The notes under the pieces were generated by a model that saw nothing but the letters and a program-made list of their open reading frames with translations, did no database searches and was not told the origin of the DNA. A stretch of 64,000 nt of DNA from Siphonodentalium dalli (Eukaryota > Mollusca > Scaphopoda > Gadilida > Siphonodentaliidae), in NCBI GenBank assembly GCA_032622095.1, contig CP136068.1, forward strand, positions 122,455,989 to 122,519,988, given 5' to 3'. Both the position numbers and the translations under genes were made by a program. Shown piece by piece: positions 24,079-34,360 of the stretch (its first letter is position 1; every line of letters starts with the position of its first letter).

Positions 24079-24624
24079 CATATGTATGTTTATCCAAAAT
24101 GACGTCACCTGGGGTCCCGCTATTTTTTTTTATAAAAGTCATACATGTATTGGACTCGATTCGATAATAATATAGTATAATGATAGTATGAATTTAATAT
24201 TATCCACAAAACACACGTGTGCGATCCGAGCGTTTGTTAGTTTTTTTTAGTTTAAACATATTTATTTGTCTGATTTCAATAACACATATAGGAAATGATA
24301 CATACATTTTTTTATATAGACAATGGGATTGGAGGACAAGTGCTAACTCACTTATGAGTACCTCCTCTCCCAGCGTTTGTTTATATACAACACATAAAGA
24401 GTGTGCGATAAGCAAAACACTCAACACCGTGGCGATTTGGGGGGGGGGGGGGAGATTGATTCACTGTGACCAATTCAACACCAAAATATTGAGTAGCGAA
24501 GATTAGCGAGCGCTATAACGGTATATTGTAAACATCCTAGTATAGTTTTAGCCAGAGTTCACGTAGTGGGACCTCTCCAGTGTTAAGTATTGTGCTTATC
24601 ACACGTGCTTTACGTACTGTACTG

Positions 24625-24950
24625 TAACATAACATGGCTTTTTTATACTAACACTACGTTTGATCTTGACAATAACATGTTATTTATGTAATATTTATCT
24701 TTGATATAAGAACAAAATCTCTCTACATTTTAAATATTCTTTCTGTGGTTTCAACGGATGTGACTATTTTAACAGTAATACCCATCGTGAAGGCCACCTG
24801 TATCTTTAACATACATAATTATTTTCCTTTAAAAAAGTTACTCCTGTTAGACCCGTCTTGAGTCCTTTGGATTGTCCAATATTCAGTTATATAGCGGACA
24901 GATAGATACTCCCAAATATAGATATATAGATGAAGGACTGAATCAATGTG
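24625..24950. mobile_element. FB1 right-arm fragment followed by Helitron-like 3' fragment
   Basis: 24,625-24,812 matches the right half of FB1 (TTGACAATAACATGTTATTT, GGTGTGACTATTTTAA-type block, GTGAAGGCCACCTGTATCTT). From about 24,835 to 24,935 the sequence AAAAGTTACTCCTGTTAGAC plus ACAGATAGATA resembles the distal end of the 50.6-54.5 kb Helitron-like copy. Confidence 0.5.
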
Positions 24951-25193
24951 GTCGTGCGATTTGACCGTGAGAAACTTGAATGAGACCCAACCAGGAACTC
25001 CTTCATTTCACGAAGTTAGGAATTCTCCTCGCGGTCAAAACCCCATGACCACGCCCATTGATTCCGCTCTCCCTTGCTGCATGTCTTGAAGTTGTCTATG
25101 CAAATATAGTGATCAGAGGGGATGAGCCGCCCAGATCCGGAAGCGAAGTGGGCTATATCTTCAACCGAGTACAAATATATTTGCATAGTCAAC
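24936..25193. repeat. two adjacent palindromes
   Basis: GGACTGAATCAATGTGGTCG is answered by CATGACCACGCCCATTGATT at 25,066. A second pair, GTTGTCTATGCAAATATA against TATATTTGCATAGTCAAC, spans 25,091-25,193 around a GC-rich loop. No gene is present. Confidence 0.55.
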
Positions 25194-25299
25194 GACGAGC
25201 TGTGCTATACATATATACGAACGAATGAACGAATATTTTATTATAGTGACATGTGTGTATAGTGTATATCACATACATGCAATATCAAGTAACAAAATA

Positions 25300-25378
25300 A
25301 GAACACACCCGGCCAATAAGGACACACCCGGTCAATAAGGACACACACGGTCAATAAGGACACACCCGGCCAATAAGG
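25300..25378 (+). repeat. 19-bp tandem repeat, four copies
   Basis: ACACACCCGGCCAATAAGG and its variants (GGTCAATAAGG) are repeated four times without spacers. It is a minisatellite. Confidence 0.9.
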
Positions 25379-25630
25379 CCTATAAGTCACGTTAAACAAA
25401 ATAATAAAGAAAATTGTTGTGTACATTCAAGGAATAGAAAATGTTTTGCTATGAAGATGTTGTCCTTTTTGAAAAGCGCTGTGAAGAAATTTAGCTACTG
25501 GAAGAGGATACCGATTCATTAGCGAATAAGTAAGCCGACGTCGCTATTAAAGTGGTGTCTGTACAGATTCAATCGCGATACATGACATCAGTTTTGATCG
25601 CAGGTGTTTATACGGTTCACAGTTAAGGAT

Positions 25631-25950
25631 TCAATTCAATTCAATTTATTCTGATCATCATATAGTGATATTACAGATTATATAATTACATAATCAGATA
25701 CATAGTATATATATACATGCACATGCTTTATAATATATAGAGTACATATATACGAAAATATAGTATTGTTTATGCTTGTTGCTTTTAGATGTAATAATAA
25801 TAATAATAGTATTAGATTTGTTCTATGTGGTCCAGTTAATGGGGTTTATGTTAGATAATAATTTATTGGCAAAAAACATCCACACGAGGACAGTTTGCTA
25901 ATACAATGGATAATAGTATATACAAAACGTGTGATTATAATATATACAAG
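25631..25950 (-). mobile_element. LINE 3' end (minus strand), TTGAA tail
   Basis: The ATTCAATTCAATTCAATTTA run, read on the minus strand, is a (TTGAA)n tail preceded by an AT-rich untranslated region. The same tail ends the LINE fragment at 61.44 kb. No coding part is recognised in this stretch. A (TAA)n run lies at about 25,793-25,810. Confidence 0.45.
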
Positions 25951-25982
25951 AACAAAATTACATAATATGCTAAGATGCACAA

Positions 25983-26291
25983 GGAGTCTCGGGAACAGCA
26001 AATCATGTACTCCCGGTAGAACGCGGTCGTTGGAACAAAATCCCGTATATTCAACGTACATGTGAACTTTGTACCCGTAACGTAATCGGTGATGAATACC
26101 ACACGCTTCTTAGTTGTGATGCTTTTGTAGATGAAAGAAAACGATACATACCGCGTGCATATTATAACTTTCCCAATGAAGCTAAATTCCGCATCCTTTT
26201 GTCAAATAGTAAGCCCAGTTTCATGAAGAGGCTCTGCATGTTTATCAGTGTTGTCAACCGAAAACTAGCCGTTCTCATCAGTTTTCAATGA
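25983..26291 (+). mobile_element. LINE ORF2 C-terminal fragment (plus strand)
   Basis: The plus-strand frame ending at the TGA at 26,289-26,291 carries LPVERGRWNKIPY, then CELCTRNVIGDEYHTLLSC, then an FPNEAKF stretch. This order (basic/aromatic ERGRW, then CxxC..GDEYH..L.C) is the zinc-binding-like C terminus typical of CR1/Jockey-type non-LTR retrotransposon ORF2 proteins. It is only the last hundred or so codons. The upstream frame is broken near 25,983, where the expected LRxR..SH segment is in another frame. It lies tail-to-tail with the minus-strand LINE that starts at 26,598. It is non-functional on its own. Confidence 0.75.
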
Positions 26292-26597
26292 CTACAGACC
26301 GAACGTCGACAATATAATGTTATGGTATACATATATTATTATATATATATCGATTTGTCACATCCATCATTTATATACATTTGAACACGTGTCATGTCCA
26401 CACTGTGATATTGTTGATTATTTGTGTTTTTCTGATATGTAATTCTTTAAACCCATGTACACATGGTGTAAGAATAAACAATTATGGGATCATGTATCAT
26501 ATTGATGGTTACCTAACTGTTATTTGCTCAGCACGAGCATCGAAGAAGCGACGGATCAGTTTACATGTTGTTCGTGTTAGAGTGGGACAGTCATTTG

Positions 26598-28460
26598 TCA
26601 ATATAGTAATAAATTGATCGTTTGCGCTAATGCGTGAAAAATTCGGATTATGGTTAACCATTGATTCGAGAAGTTCTTTTCGTATAGTTGTGAATATGAA
26701 GTGCATTCCATAAGGAAATGTATTTCATCTTCTACGACATCATCACGGCAAAACACACACTTTCTATTTTCTAATTTTACTGGGGGCTGTAAATTACGCC
26801 ACTTCTCTATAACAAGTAACATGGTTCCTGATTCTGAATCTGGTGAAAGCTATTCTGTCTTCCAATGATTTCGCGTTGAGAAGATAGGGCTCAAGCCTAA
26901 ACTCTTTCTTGTAAAGACGATATGTTCTGAGTTTGTTGCTGCCTGATTTTGAGCAGTTGTCACTCAGGCTAGCTTGGAAGTACTCGTTATAGCTATTTTG
27001 TAAAGATTTTCGGAAATTTTTCGTTACCATGTCGGTGGCGTGACCAGTCTCTGGTAAAGTTAATCCTAAAGATTCGACTGATTTGAAAATTGATTTTGTA
27101 GATAATACCGTCCGTTGTTCTTTAACCGCATTTCGTAGAAGTTCGCAGTCCGAACGCGAGGTGACACTGATAGCATAATTCGACATTCTTCAAGCTGCAT
27201 CTATATACAGAGGATAGCTGCCTAGTTCTGCACGGACAGCATTATTTGATGCATATTTTCCAGCACCTAATACACGTTTGCAAAATTTAATATGAACTGA
27301 TTCACAGGCTAGGCGATCGTGATTTTTAGATGTTATTTCTACACCCCATAGTTCACTGCCATACAGGATTATTGGTTTGATCAGTTTATGGAACAGTTTG
27401 AGTGACGTTAACAATGGGAGAGGTGATGTATGGTTACACGCATTGAATAGTGAGTGCATCGCTTTTAGCCCTTTAGTACTTAAGTTTGTGATAGCTTTTG
27501 TGAACTTGCCATTACTAGAAAAGGTTATACTAAGGTAAGTATATTCCCTGACATTTTCGAGTTTGGTCTCAGAGATATGAAACGATGGAATTATTGTTGT
27601 TTGTCTCGCCCAAAACATCATGCATTTAGTTTTTTTCGCGTCAACTTTAAGTTCATTCGCATCCGTGTAGAGATTCAGTTTGTTTAGACAGTTTTGGAGT
27701 CCCGTGGAACTATCAGACAATAGAACGAGGTCGTCAGCGAAAAGAATATGATTGCATTGACTATCCCCGATCGTCACTGGATCACACGATTCGTCAAATA
27801 TATTCCTAATGTCATCGATGAATATTTTGAATAAATTCGGTGATAATATATATCATTGCATGACCCCAATGGTCGATAAGCAGCAGGTCCAAGTCCTCTA
27901 TTTGTCTTAGTTTTGTAACAACTTGAATAATATAGTGAACGGATTATACGCAGTGATTGGCCCTCAACTCCGATGTGTTGCATTTTATCGAAGAGCAGTT
28001 TCCTATTCACGGTATCAAAGGCCTTTTGGAAGTCTACGAAGGCAGCATACAGCGGTCGATTCAGTGACATATATCGTTGAACTATGGCATGCAGCACAAA
28101 CGCACTATCAATTGTACTCTTTCCTTTAGAAAATCCGAATTGATTGTCACTAATAATTTTATTTTTTACAAGAAAATCTGTTAATCTACGGTTTACAATT
28201 TTATTAAACAGTTTCCCAATTGTAGACCTTAATGCTATAGCACGATAGTTATTCGGATCACCCTTGTCATCTTTTTTGTGTGGATTAAGCTGAGAATTGA
28301 CTCGCTCCATGCAGTTGGGTAGTTCCCTGTGTGAAGAATTATGTTAAATATTTTGGCAAAGCCATCACTCATTAGAGGAACAATCACCTTTAAACGCGCA
28401 TTCGAGACCTGGTCTCGTCCCACTGATTTATGAATGCTACTTATAGCCTCAAGAGGACTT
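26598..28460 (-). mobile_element. LINE ORF2 pseudogene (reverse transcriptase), copy C
   Basis: This degenerate non-LTR reverse transcriptase reads right to left. The N-terminal part (28,450-28,240) has HKSVGRDQVSNARLK and NYPTAWSESILSLIH. After a frameshift comes NNYRAIALRSTIGKLFNKIV, QFGFSKGKSTIDS and the catalytic motif A stretch AAFVDFQKAFDTVNRK. After another frameshift and an in-frame stop near 27,870 comes LSPNLFKIFIDDI. The catalytic FADD box follows in HILFADDLVLLSD, then LKVDAKKTKCMMF and YGSELWG. The thumb/connector part (27,186-26,794) has NKLRTYRLYKKEFRLEPYL, and the end (26,822-26,598) has CVFCRDDVVEDEIHFLMEC. Both catalytic aspartate boxes survive, but at least three frame breaks and one stop make it inactive. 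The upstream endonuclease domain is missing (5' truncation at about 28,460). The family is CR1/Jockey-like by motif style. Confidence 0.9.
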
Positions 28461-28468
28461 TAACAAGT

Positions 28469-28807
28469 CTAAGACCTTTCCGACAGGTTCCTTGTGGTTT
28501 TTTCATTTCGGGAATTAAATAATTGCAGTAACTTATGTGAGTTTGGTCTTCGAAAATTATAAGGGCGAATATATCTCAGTCTCAACTCGTGAATTTGTGA
28601 GCACTTAAGTATAATGTGGTATTTATCGCCCAGTTCTAAATTACAGAGGGTACATTGCCGTTCCGAGTAGTCAACATTGTACCATGAGCCCTGTTCAACG
28701 GGTAGTTTGTGATTTCTTGTTCGGAACATCATCAGGCTGTGTACAAATATGTTATTGTCCAAAGATAGGTAGTGTTCTCTTTCGAAATTTGTCTTAATAA
28801 TTCTCTA
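28469..28807 (-). mobile_element. LINE ORF2 C-terminal fragment, copy B1
   Basis: The minus-strand frame reads RIIKTNFEREHYLSLDN, FRTRNHKLPVEQGSWYN, CTLCNLELGDKYHIILKC and ends NEKTTRNLSERS before a stop at 28,469. This is a second LINE family. Its RIIKT.FERE and FRTRNHKLP.EQG segments match the 34.4-35.6 kb copy rather than copy C. It sits between copies C and A with no spacer, so three LINE fragments abut here in the same orientation. Confidence 0.8.
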
Positions 28808-28957
28808 AATTATAGGAGAAAGTGTGTCTCGTCTTCAAATTGGCTACAATCACACACAGAATAATATCTCTTGTCGGAATCTTCCTTATTGTACCTCCCA
28901 GTCTCAATATTCAGGGGGAGAACACCACATCGGAATTGTACAATAATCGATATAATG

Positions 28958-29548
28958 TTAAAGGGGTACTGTACGCCACATGTTGTTGTTGGTTTCTATA
29001 GTCTCCGAGTCGGAGAATAAGGTAACAATTTTTCCATTATCTGAAAGTCTGTTGAGTACGAAGTCATGTTACGGATGACAAATTTACCGGAATGCAAAAA
29101 TACAAATTGTCGTTGCCGAGTAATTTTTGTAAAGTTTTCAACAAAATGAATCAAATAAAAGTTATATTATATGCATACTAGTCCCATATAATCATTTAAG
29201 TTATTGTATCGTCGCTAGTCAGTGAGTGGCTTGAGTGTTCTCCCCGTATCATCATAATATTTTAAGCAATCGTGTGTGCGATCGGTTTAAAAATCCAGTA
29301 TCCCCCAATTACTATTTTTGATTACGGTAATTCGTAATTTAATTGACGCCATTTTATGGCTCCAGTCATAAATTCAATTTATATCAAATTATTAACTTTT
29401 AAATTATTAAATTTTAAGATAGCCTATTAACCTGAGCGTTTACAGAATACATCTTCGACTCAAATTACTTATGTTTCTATATATTATCGATATTAGATCG
29501 TTGTTGTCACCGGAAATTTAATGAAAATGGCGTACAGTACCCCTTTAA
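28958..29548. mobile_element. TTAA-flanked DNA element, 591 bp
   Basis: TTAA at 28,958-28,961 is followed by AGGGGTACTGTACGCCA. The right end is TGGCGTACAGTACCCCT followed by TTAA (29,545-29,548). The inverted repeats are exact for at least 17 bp and contain the internal palindrome GTACTGTAC. The interior is AT-rich and non-coding. The TTAA duplication and short inverted repeats fit a piggyBac-type non-autonomous element. It is unrelated in sequence to the twin-hairpin MITE. Confidence 0.8.
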
Positions 29549-29655
29549 GAGTTACGTATCTTTCTAATTCATATGTGTGTTTAAATAATATATAAGTTCT
29601 CAACTTAGGCTGGGTTTTTTTTGTGTATGCAGACCAACATTTCTGAAAATGTCTC

Positions 29656-30055
29656 TTAACCCTTTACCCAACAAACCGGCCAAAACCGGCCAAATAAAGC
29701 TTCAACAGCCTAAATTATCTTGGGTCTGTCTCAATAAAACCATACAAATATGGATATCATTGGAACCGGCTCCTTGACCACATTGTGATAGTTACAGTTA
29801 TGCCCTGTGCCAATGCATTCTCTTATATATGCGAGTCGACCATAGGTTGCCTCGCATATATAAGAGAATGCATTGGCCTAAAAAAAATCTTTTTTTAACA
29901 CTTTTTACCATTTTTTCTTACATTCTTTAACAATTTTATAATTTTTAATGTGTTAAGCCAATGCATTCTCTTATATATGCGAGGCGACCTATGGTCGACT
30001 CGCATATATAAGAGAATGCATTGGCACAGGGCCGTTCTGTTGGGTAAAGGGTTAA
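29656..30055. mobile_element. twin-hairpin TTAA MITE, copy A
   Basis: TTAA plus CCCTTTACCCAACA at the left is mirrored by TGTTGGGTAAAGGG plus TTAA at the right. The left part holds AACCGGCCAAAACCGGCC. Two near-perfect 67-bp hairpins follow (about 29,810-29,876 and 29,957-30,024). Each has 32-bp arms from CCAATGCATTCTCTTATATA to its inverse around a 3-base loop. The second hairpin is the reverse complement of the first. They are separated by a T-rich spacer. The element inserted into the frame of LINE copy A. Confidence 0.9.
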
Positions 30056-30143
30056 GGCCTTCATGACACTCATCGAGATTACACATTCCTCTATCGTCAA
30101 ATATGTTGTTCATGTTCAGTACCTGTATGATTAATTTAAACTA

Positions 30144-30690
30144 TAATTCGTGATGTTCCCAGATCCCAAGATGGTAGGGCCACACAATGTTATGAATGTG
30201 AGACAAATACAAGAACACCAATGTCAGAAATGGTGACGCGCTCAAGATCATATATTATATACCCATCATTATAATGATAGAATATAAAATATATTGGTTT
30301 TGCGAATGACCAACTCAGAATTCCGTTAAAATAACAATAACAACCAGCACCTAATAAACGAACCGGCGGCCGACTCGGCCGTCTCCGACCACGACCCCCA
30401 ATGGGCTGCAGAATGAAACATGTCTATAAATGTTGAAATATAAGACAAATTATCTTTTTCATTTCTTTTATTTGTAACTGGCATATCTTATCACAAACCA
30501 GGCAAAACAAGAATCTCTACACCAGTATACACGCGGAGCGCGCGTAATAAACCAGAGGTGGTGATTCGGGGGAATGGTGTTGTCCATCTCTACCCGTTAC
30601 TGTTACTAAACCCACGACGAAGCTCTTATCATTACAATGGAGTTGACATATGGCTGACATTATATCAAAATATATGTCGAAATTTCGTCA
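30144..30690. other. unassigned DNA
   Basis: No repeat or gene is recognised. A GC-rich patch (GAACCGGCGGCCGACTCGGC) lies at 30,360. Confidence 0.35.
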
Positions 30691-30838
30691 TATTATCTAA
30701 AAAAAAACATGTAATATTGGGAAGTTATCACGAAATTTCGAGAAAATAATCGCAAAATATTGAGATATTTTGTCGACATTTCGAGATATTATCTCTAAAT
30801 ATTGAGAAATTTATCTCGAAATGTTGAGTTAAATAAAA
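30691..30838. repeat. degenerate TTTCGAGATATT-type repeat
   Basis: Words such as CGAAATTTCG, TATTGAGATATTTTG, ATTTCGAGATATTATCTC and TATCTCGAAATGTTGAG recur with a loose 20-25 base spacing and are partly palindromic. Confidence 0.5.
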
Positions 30839-30959
30839 TGTAGTTAATGTCGTTTTTCAGCCATCGTAGTAACGGTTACAAAGTTACATTTCGAAGTCAT
30901 TAAAATAAATCTCGGTGTTCTGAGTTGGAAAGTTACATTTGCTTCATGTGACAACAACG

Positions 30960-31190
30960 AACCCAAAGCTTCTTTGAATATCTCCCGACTAACTTCCTCT
31001 TTCAAAGATTTTGCGCTGCCGATTGCCAAATGCATAATTATGCAGAGTCTGTCGTCCTGATATGTAAACTCGATACTCCTTTTCGATCAAGCGCATGGAT
31101 CCATCATTACGAATCACCGATTCCAACTGGGTATGAATTTCAACATTGAGTTCCCTGGCGAATGGATTGAACCCGGAAGTGATCTATCAC
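30960..31190 (-). pseudogene. coding-like minus-strand stretch, unassigned
   Basis: A minus-strand frame from about 31,185 to a stop near 30,980 reads with balanced composition. It has NPFARELNVEIHTQLESVIR, then MRLIEKEYRVYISGRQTLHN and GNRQRKIFERGS. A different minus-strand frame continues to 30,844 (SREIFKEALGSLL). It could be a decayed exon or a transposon-protein remnant with one frameshift. I do not recognise a family, and no splice or promoter signal settles it. The plus strand of part of it is also open. Confidence 0.2.
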
Positions 31191-31203
31191 GACTGAATAA
31201 CAA

Positions 31204-31652
31204 GCCTGAGTTTAGTGTGCCTGTCATTTGCAGAATGAGATCCCCAGAGGGGGAATTTTGTGACGCTATCCCGCATATCGGGGATAGCATCACTAAATTC
31301 ACCATCTGGGGACCTCATTCTGGATGTCCTCATCTGCTATGGGAGACATAGACTCAGATTGAAGTTCCCAAATGGTGAATATTGTGATGTACTCCCATTG
31401 GGAACATCAAGTATTCAATGTGTCGTCTGCCAATTTTGGGATATAGAGAAACTAAACTAAAAAATAAATAGAATCTTTGTGAAGAAGTTTATAGAAATTT
31501 GATAAAAATTAAACTTTAGATTAGGCCAAAGCAGAATGGGGTCCACAGAAGGTGAATTTAGTTATGATATCCCGCTATGTGGGATAGCGTCACTAAATAC
31601 ACCCTCTGGGGGGGACCTCATTCTGCAAATAACAGGCACACTAAACTCAGGC
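31204..31652. mobile_element. foldback element with nested hairpins
   Basis: The outer inverted repeats are GCCTGAGTTTAGTGTGCCTG and its inverse CAGGCACACTAAACTCAGGC. Each arm itself contains a hairpin: at 31,219-31,322 GATCCCCAGAGGG..GCTATCCC pairs with GGGGATAGC..CTCTGGGGACC-like sequence, and at 31,533-31,632 a second version is present. The spacer (31,330-31,530) is AT-rich. The structure is hairpins within a hairpin. It is non-coding. Confidence 0.75.
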
Positions 31653-33564
31653 ATGCTGGATAAGAACAAACTCAACGCAGTACAATATTTCTATGGCAGG
31701 CTGTATATGGCAGGCTGTATATGTGCGTATTAGAACCCGCTTTCGTGATCGTTCGATGACGGTAGACTATATATATATATAAATACCGAGACGCATTCTG
31801 AATTTCCCGACCATGGACATTACGCCAAATGGGTACAAACTTGGTTTGCTGAATGCACCAACGTCTTTAATGTGACGGTTTTCTGCTTAGAACAGTCGGG
31901 CAAAAAAATATAATTCGGGCATGCAACAAACGAAGTAATATTTCGCCACACGGCGCGTGGTTGTATCATTAGGCATAATGATTTATTTCGAATATAACAC
32001 AGAATCTGAATTGCATACCCTTCTGGTACAAATCCTAGTTACAGTTTCGCAATTTTCAACACTTTCCCTGATAACAAAACATACACGTATGAATACGTAT
32101 TATACTGTTATGAAACACTCATCTCCCCAATGAATTATCACCCAATTTTACCAGATCAAGCAGACGGTAGACCGTATATTAAACAAATGTTCATGTTGCT
32201 ACCAAATATGTTTCTTAGTGGACCATATTGTTCAAATTCCTTCAGTCGGCACTTTACAACTCGAATATGCTACCACGAAATGCACAACATTCGTTTTCAA
32301 TATCTTTTGGTTCATAACTATCTTATGATATCACCCACGCATTTGTGTGTTTATCAGGTGATCGGCGTTTAAAGCTGTTATTTCAGAGTTGCCCATTCAC
32401 TCAATCTTGATGTTTGTGGTTGTGTGTACAGTCGATATTATGTGAATGAGTTTATTGCTAGCCACGAATTGACATGGACCATGCAAACATATATACATAT
32501 ATACAAAAGCACCATAGTTTATCGATGCGCAGTAGGGAACATCAGCATAAATACCAATGTTTCTTATATACATTCACCACTACTCACAATTGTGAGCAGA
32601 TTTTGATCTTGCACCGTCGATACTTCACACCCACATCGAAATTCATAGGAGAATAAATTGTGTCCCACTGCAAACAAAAAGGATGTGGTTAAAGAGTCGC
32701 AATTGGGTAAGGTGTATATTCATATTAAAACACCCTTTTACTTAATTCTATGAATGCTTTATTTAAGAAAATCGATACGGATTTCAGAATGCTCACATTC
32801 TGTGTGGAGAGAAGTCTGTGAAACTTCCCCCTGTCTGGGATCTCCCAATGACATTAATGTAACCGTAGTGCCGTTAGCGTATGCGTGGCCTTGAATGTAA
32901 CCAAATATAATTTCCAGATATAAAGCAGTGTCTGCCACAAAGTATGTAGGCAATTGTGGCACAGTTTAGAATTTATTGAAAAGAGTCCATGTTACCCATT
33001 TGCGTTTTGATAAATTGCTTTCATAGTATACATGTACCACCATGCATTCCTGTCAGAAAAGCGAAATAGTTGTGTTTTATCACTCGATAGGATGCAACTA
33101 TGACTAATAATGTGAGACAGGATAACAGGAACAACACATTTTATCCAATAATCTATGCATATCTCTCATATTGTTCCATAACAGTGAAATTTTAAAGGTT
33201 TGATGTTTTTATATAAAAATAAAAGAGGATCCGTCAAATTCGTGATACCGCTCTGAGTACACATACTTCTGTTTCTATAGAAATAGCCACATAATCAAGG
33301 TATCCCTGGTAAATCCTATGTGACTGTTTAATTACACATATGTTACATGACTCAAGATGAGTAGGATAAAACAAACCTTGTTGTTTGTCCGCTTCTGAGC
33401 GCCCAATAGTCCAGATTTAATCATTTTATGAGAGCATGCGTTCACTTGCTCTCTCGTGAGATACATCAGAGAAATTTCGTATGTATATATGTGGTCATAG
33501 GTTCTTTTATACTCTGCAATCGTTATTTCTCTTAAAATTGGAGCGTTTGTGTGTTCTTAAAGGA
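31653..33564. other. unassigned DNA
   Basis: I see no gene or long repeat in this 1.9 kb. A (TA)n run lies at about 31,768-31,782. Frames are all at or below 80 codons. Confidence 0.35.
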
Positions 33565-33810
33565 CAAGCTAAAACAATGTATACAAGATAAATTTCATGC
33601 CATTTTTGGACATACATTCTATAGATATGATTTACAGGTATGCATTGTTTGTGTATATTTCAATGTATTACTAATTTGTTGTTAATTTGTGCACCTGCCG
33701 CAGAAATTTAGCATTTTCCAATACCGACATCCATCTTGGACAAGGCGTTAATGTTGAATTGGGAATTTTTCCCAAAGCGGATTTATTGCGGACTTTTTTC
33801 ATTCTGTTCT
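33565..33810 (+). repeat. diverged repeat shared with 250-510
   Basis: It shares the TTGTTTGTGTATATTT..TTAC.AATTTGTT and AATACCGACATCCATCTTGG blocks with the copy near the window start. It is low-identity and non-coding. The sequence from 33,811 to 34,360 has nothing I can name. Confidence 0.45.
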
Positions 33811-34360
33811 ATTGACTCTCTTTCGCCGAATGATACTTTATAATTGCTAAAATGAACCTGTTTATTGCCAGAACGACCACACTAAACGTCATGAGCGCGA
33901 ATTCCGTTTTTTTTTCAGTAATCGAAAATCGGGGAGTGAAAATCCAAAAGCGTATCACAGAGGAAATGATACGCGTATATTCTAACGATGCACAGACAGC
34001 CTCCAAAATAATGCATAACGTTGCCTTGACGAGTCACAACGTCTAGTTCATGCAGCCTCATCCATCAAATGGATCAGTCACTGCCTGCACGTCTGCAATG
34101 TGTCTGTTTGGTTTTTGATTGAAAAGTATAAGCCATCAGCCAGCATATCTGGAATTATATCGGTTTCACCAATATGTTATTGCCTGCTGTCATAAGTTGT
34201 GGATCCCCTCTACTCTGCCGATTATTACAAAGCCATCTTCGGTTATGACACGCGACATTATCCGCAATAATTCCAAGCAATGCACATATGGGTATATATA
34301 GCATGGTGTAGATATAGTGTTAGTCCAGTTGCTGGTACACTTCAGGATAACTTATACTCA

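Larger units (their letters stand above)
28808..30143 (-). mobile_element. LINE ORF2 C-terminal fragment, copy A, twice interrupted
   Basis: Three coding blocks lie on the minus strand. They are 30,143-30,056 (IFDDRGMCNLDECHEGL), 29,655-29,549 (HFQKCWSAYTKKTQPKLRTY, then LFKHTYELERYVTL) and 28,957-28,810 (FRCGVLPLNIETGRY, CDCSQFEDETHFLL, stop). The first gap is the TTAA MITE at 29,656-30,055 and the second the TTAA element at 28,958-29,548. If each is removed leaving a single TTAA, the codons join in frame at both sites (CTT AAG and CTT AAC). The W..L..KLRTY.LFK and IETGR segments are the standard order of CR1-like LINE C termini. It is 5'-truncated and ends where copy B1 begins. Confidence 0.85.

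Noticed and set aside
25983-28460. A single LINE spanning 25.98-28.46 kb
   Set aside because: The two parts are on opposite strands and both contain a C-terminal CxxC domain, so they are separate copies.
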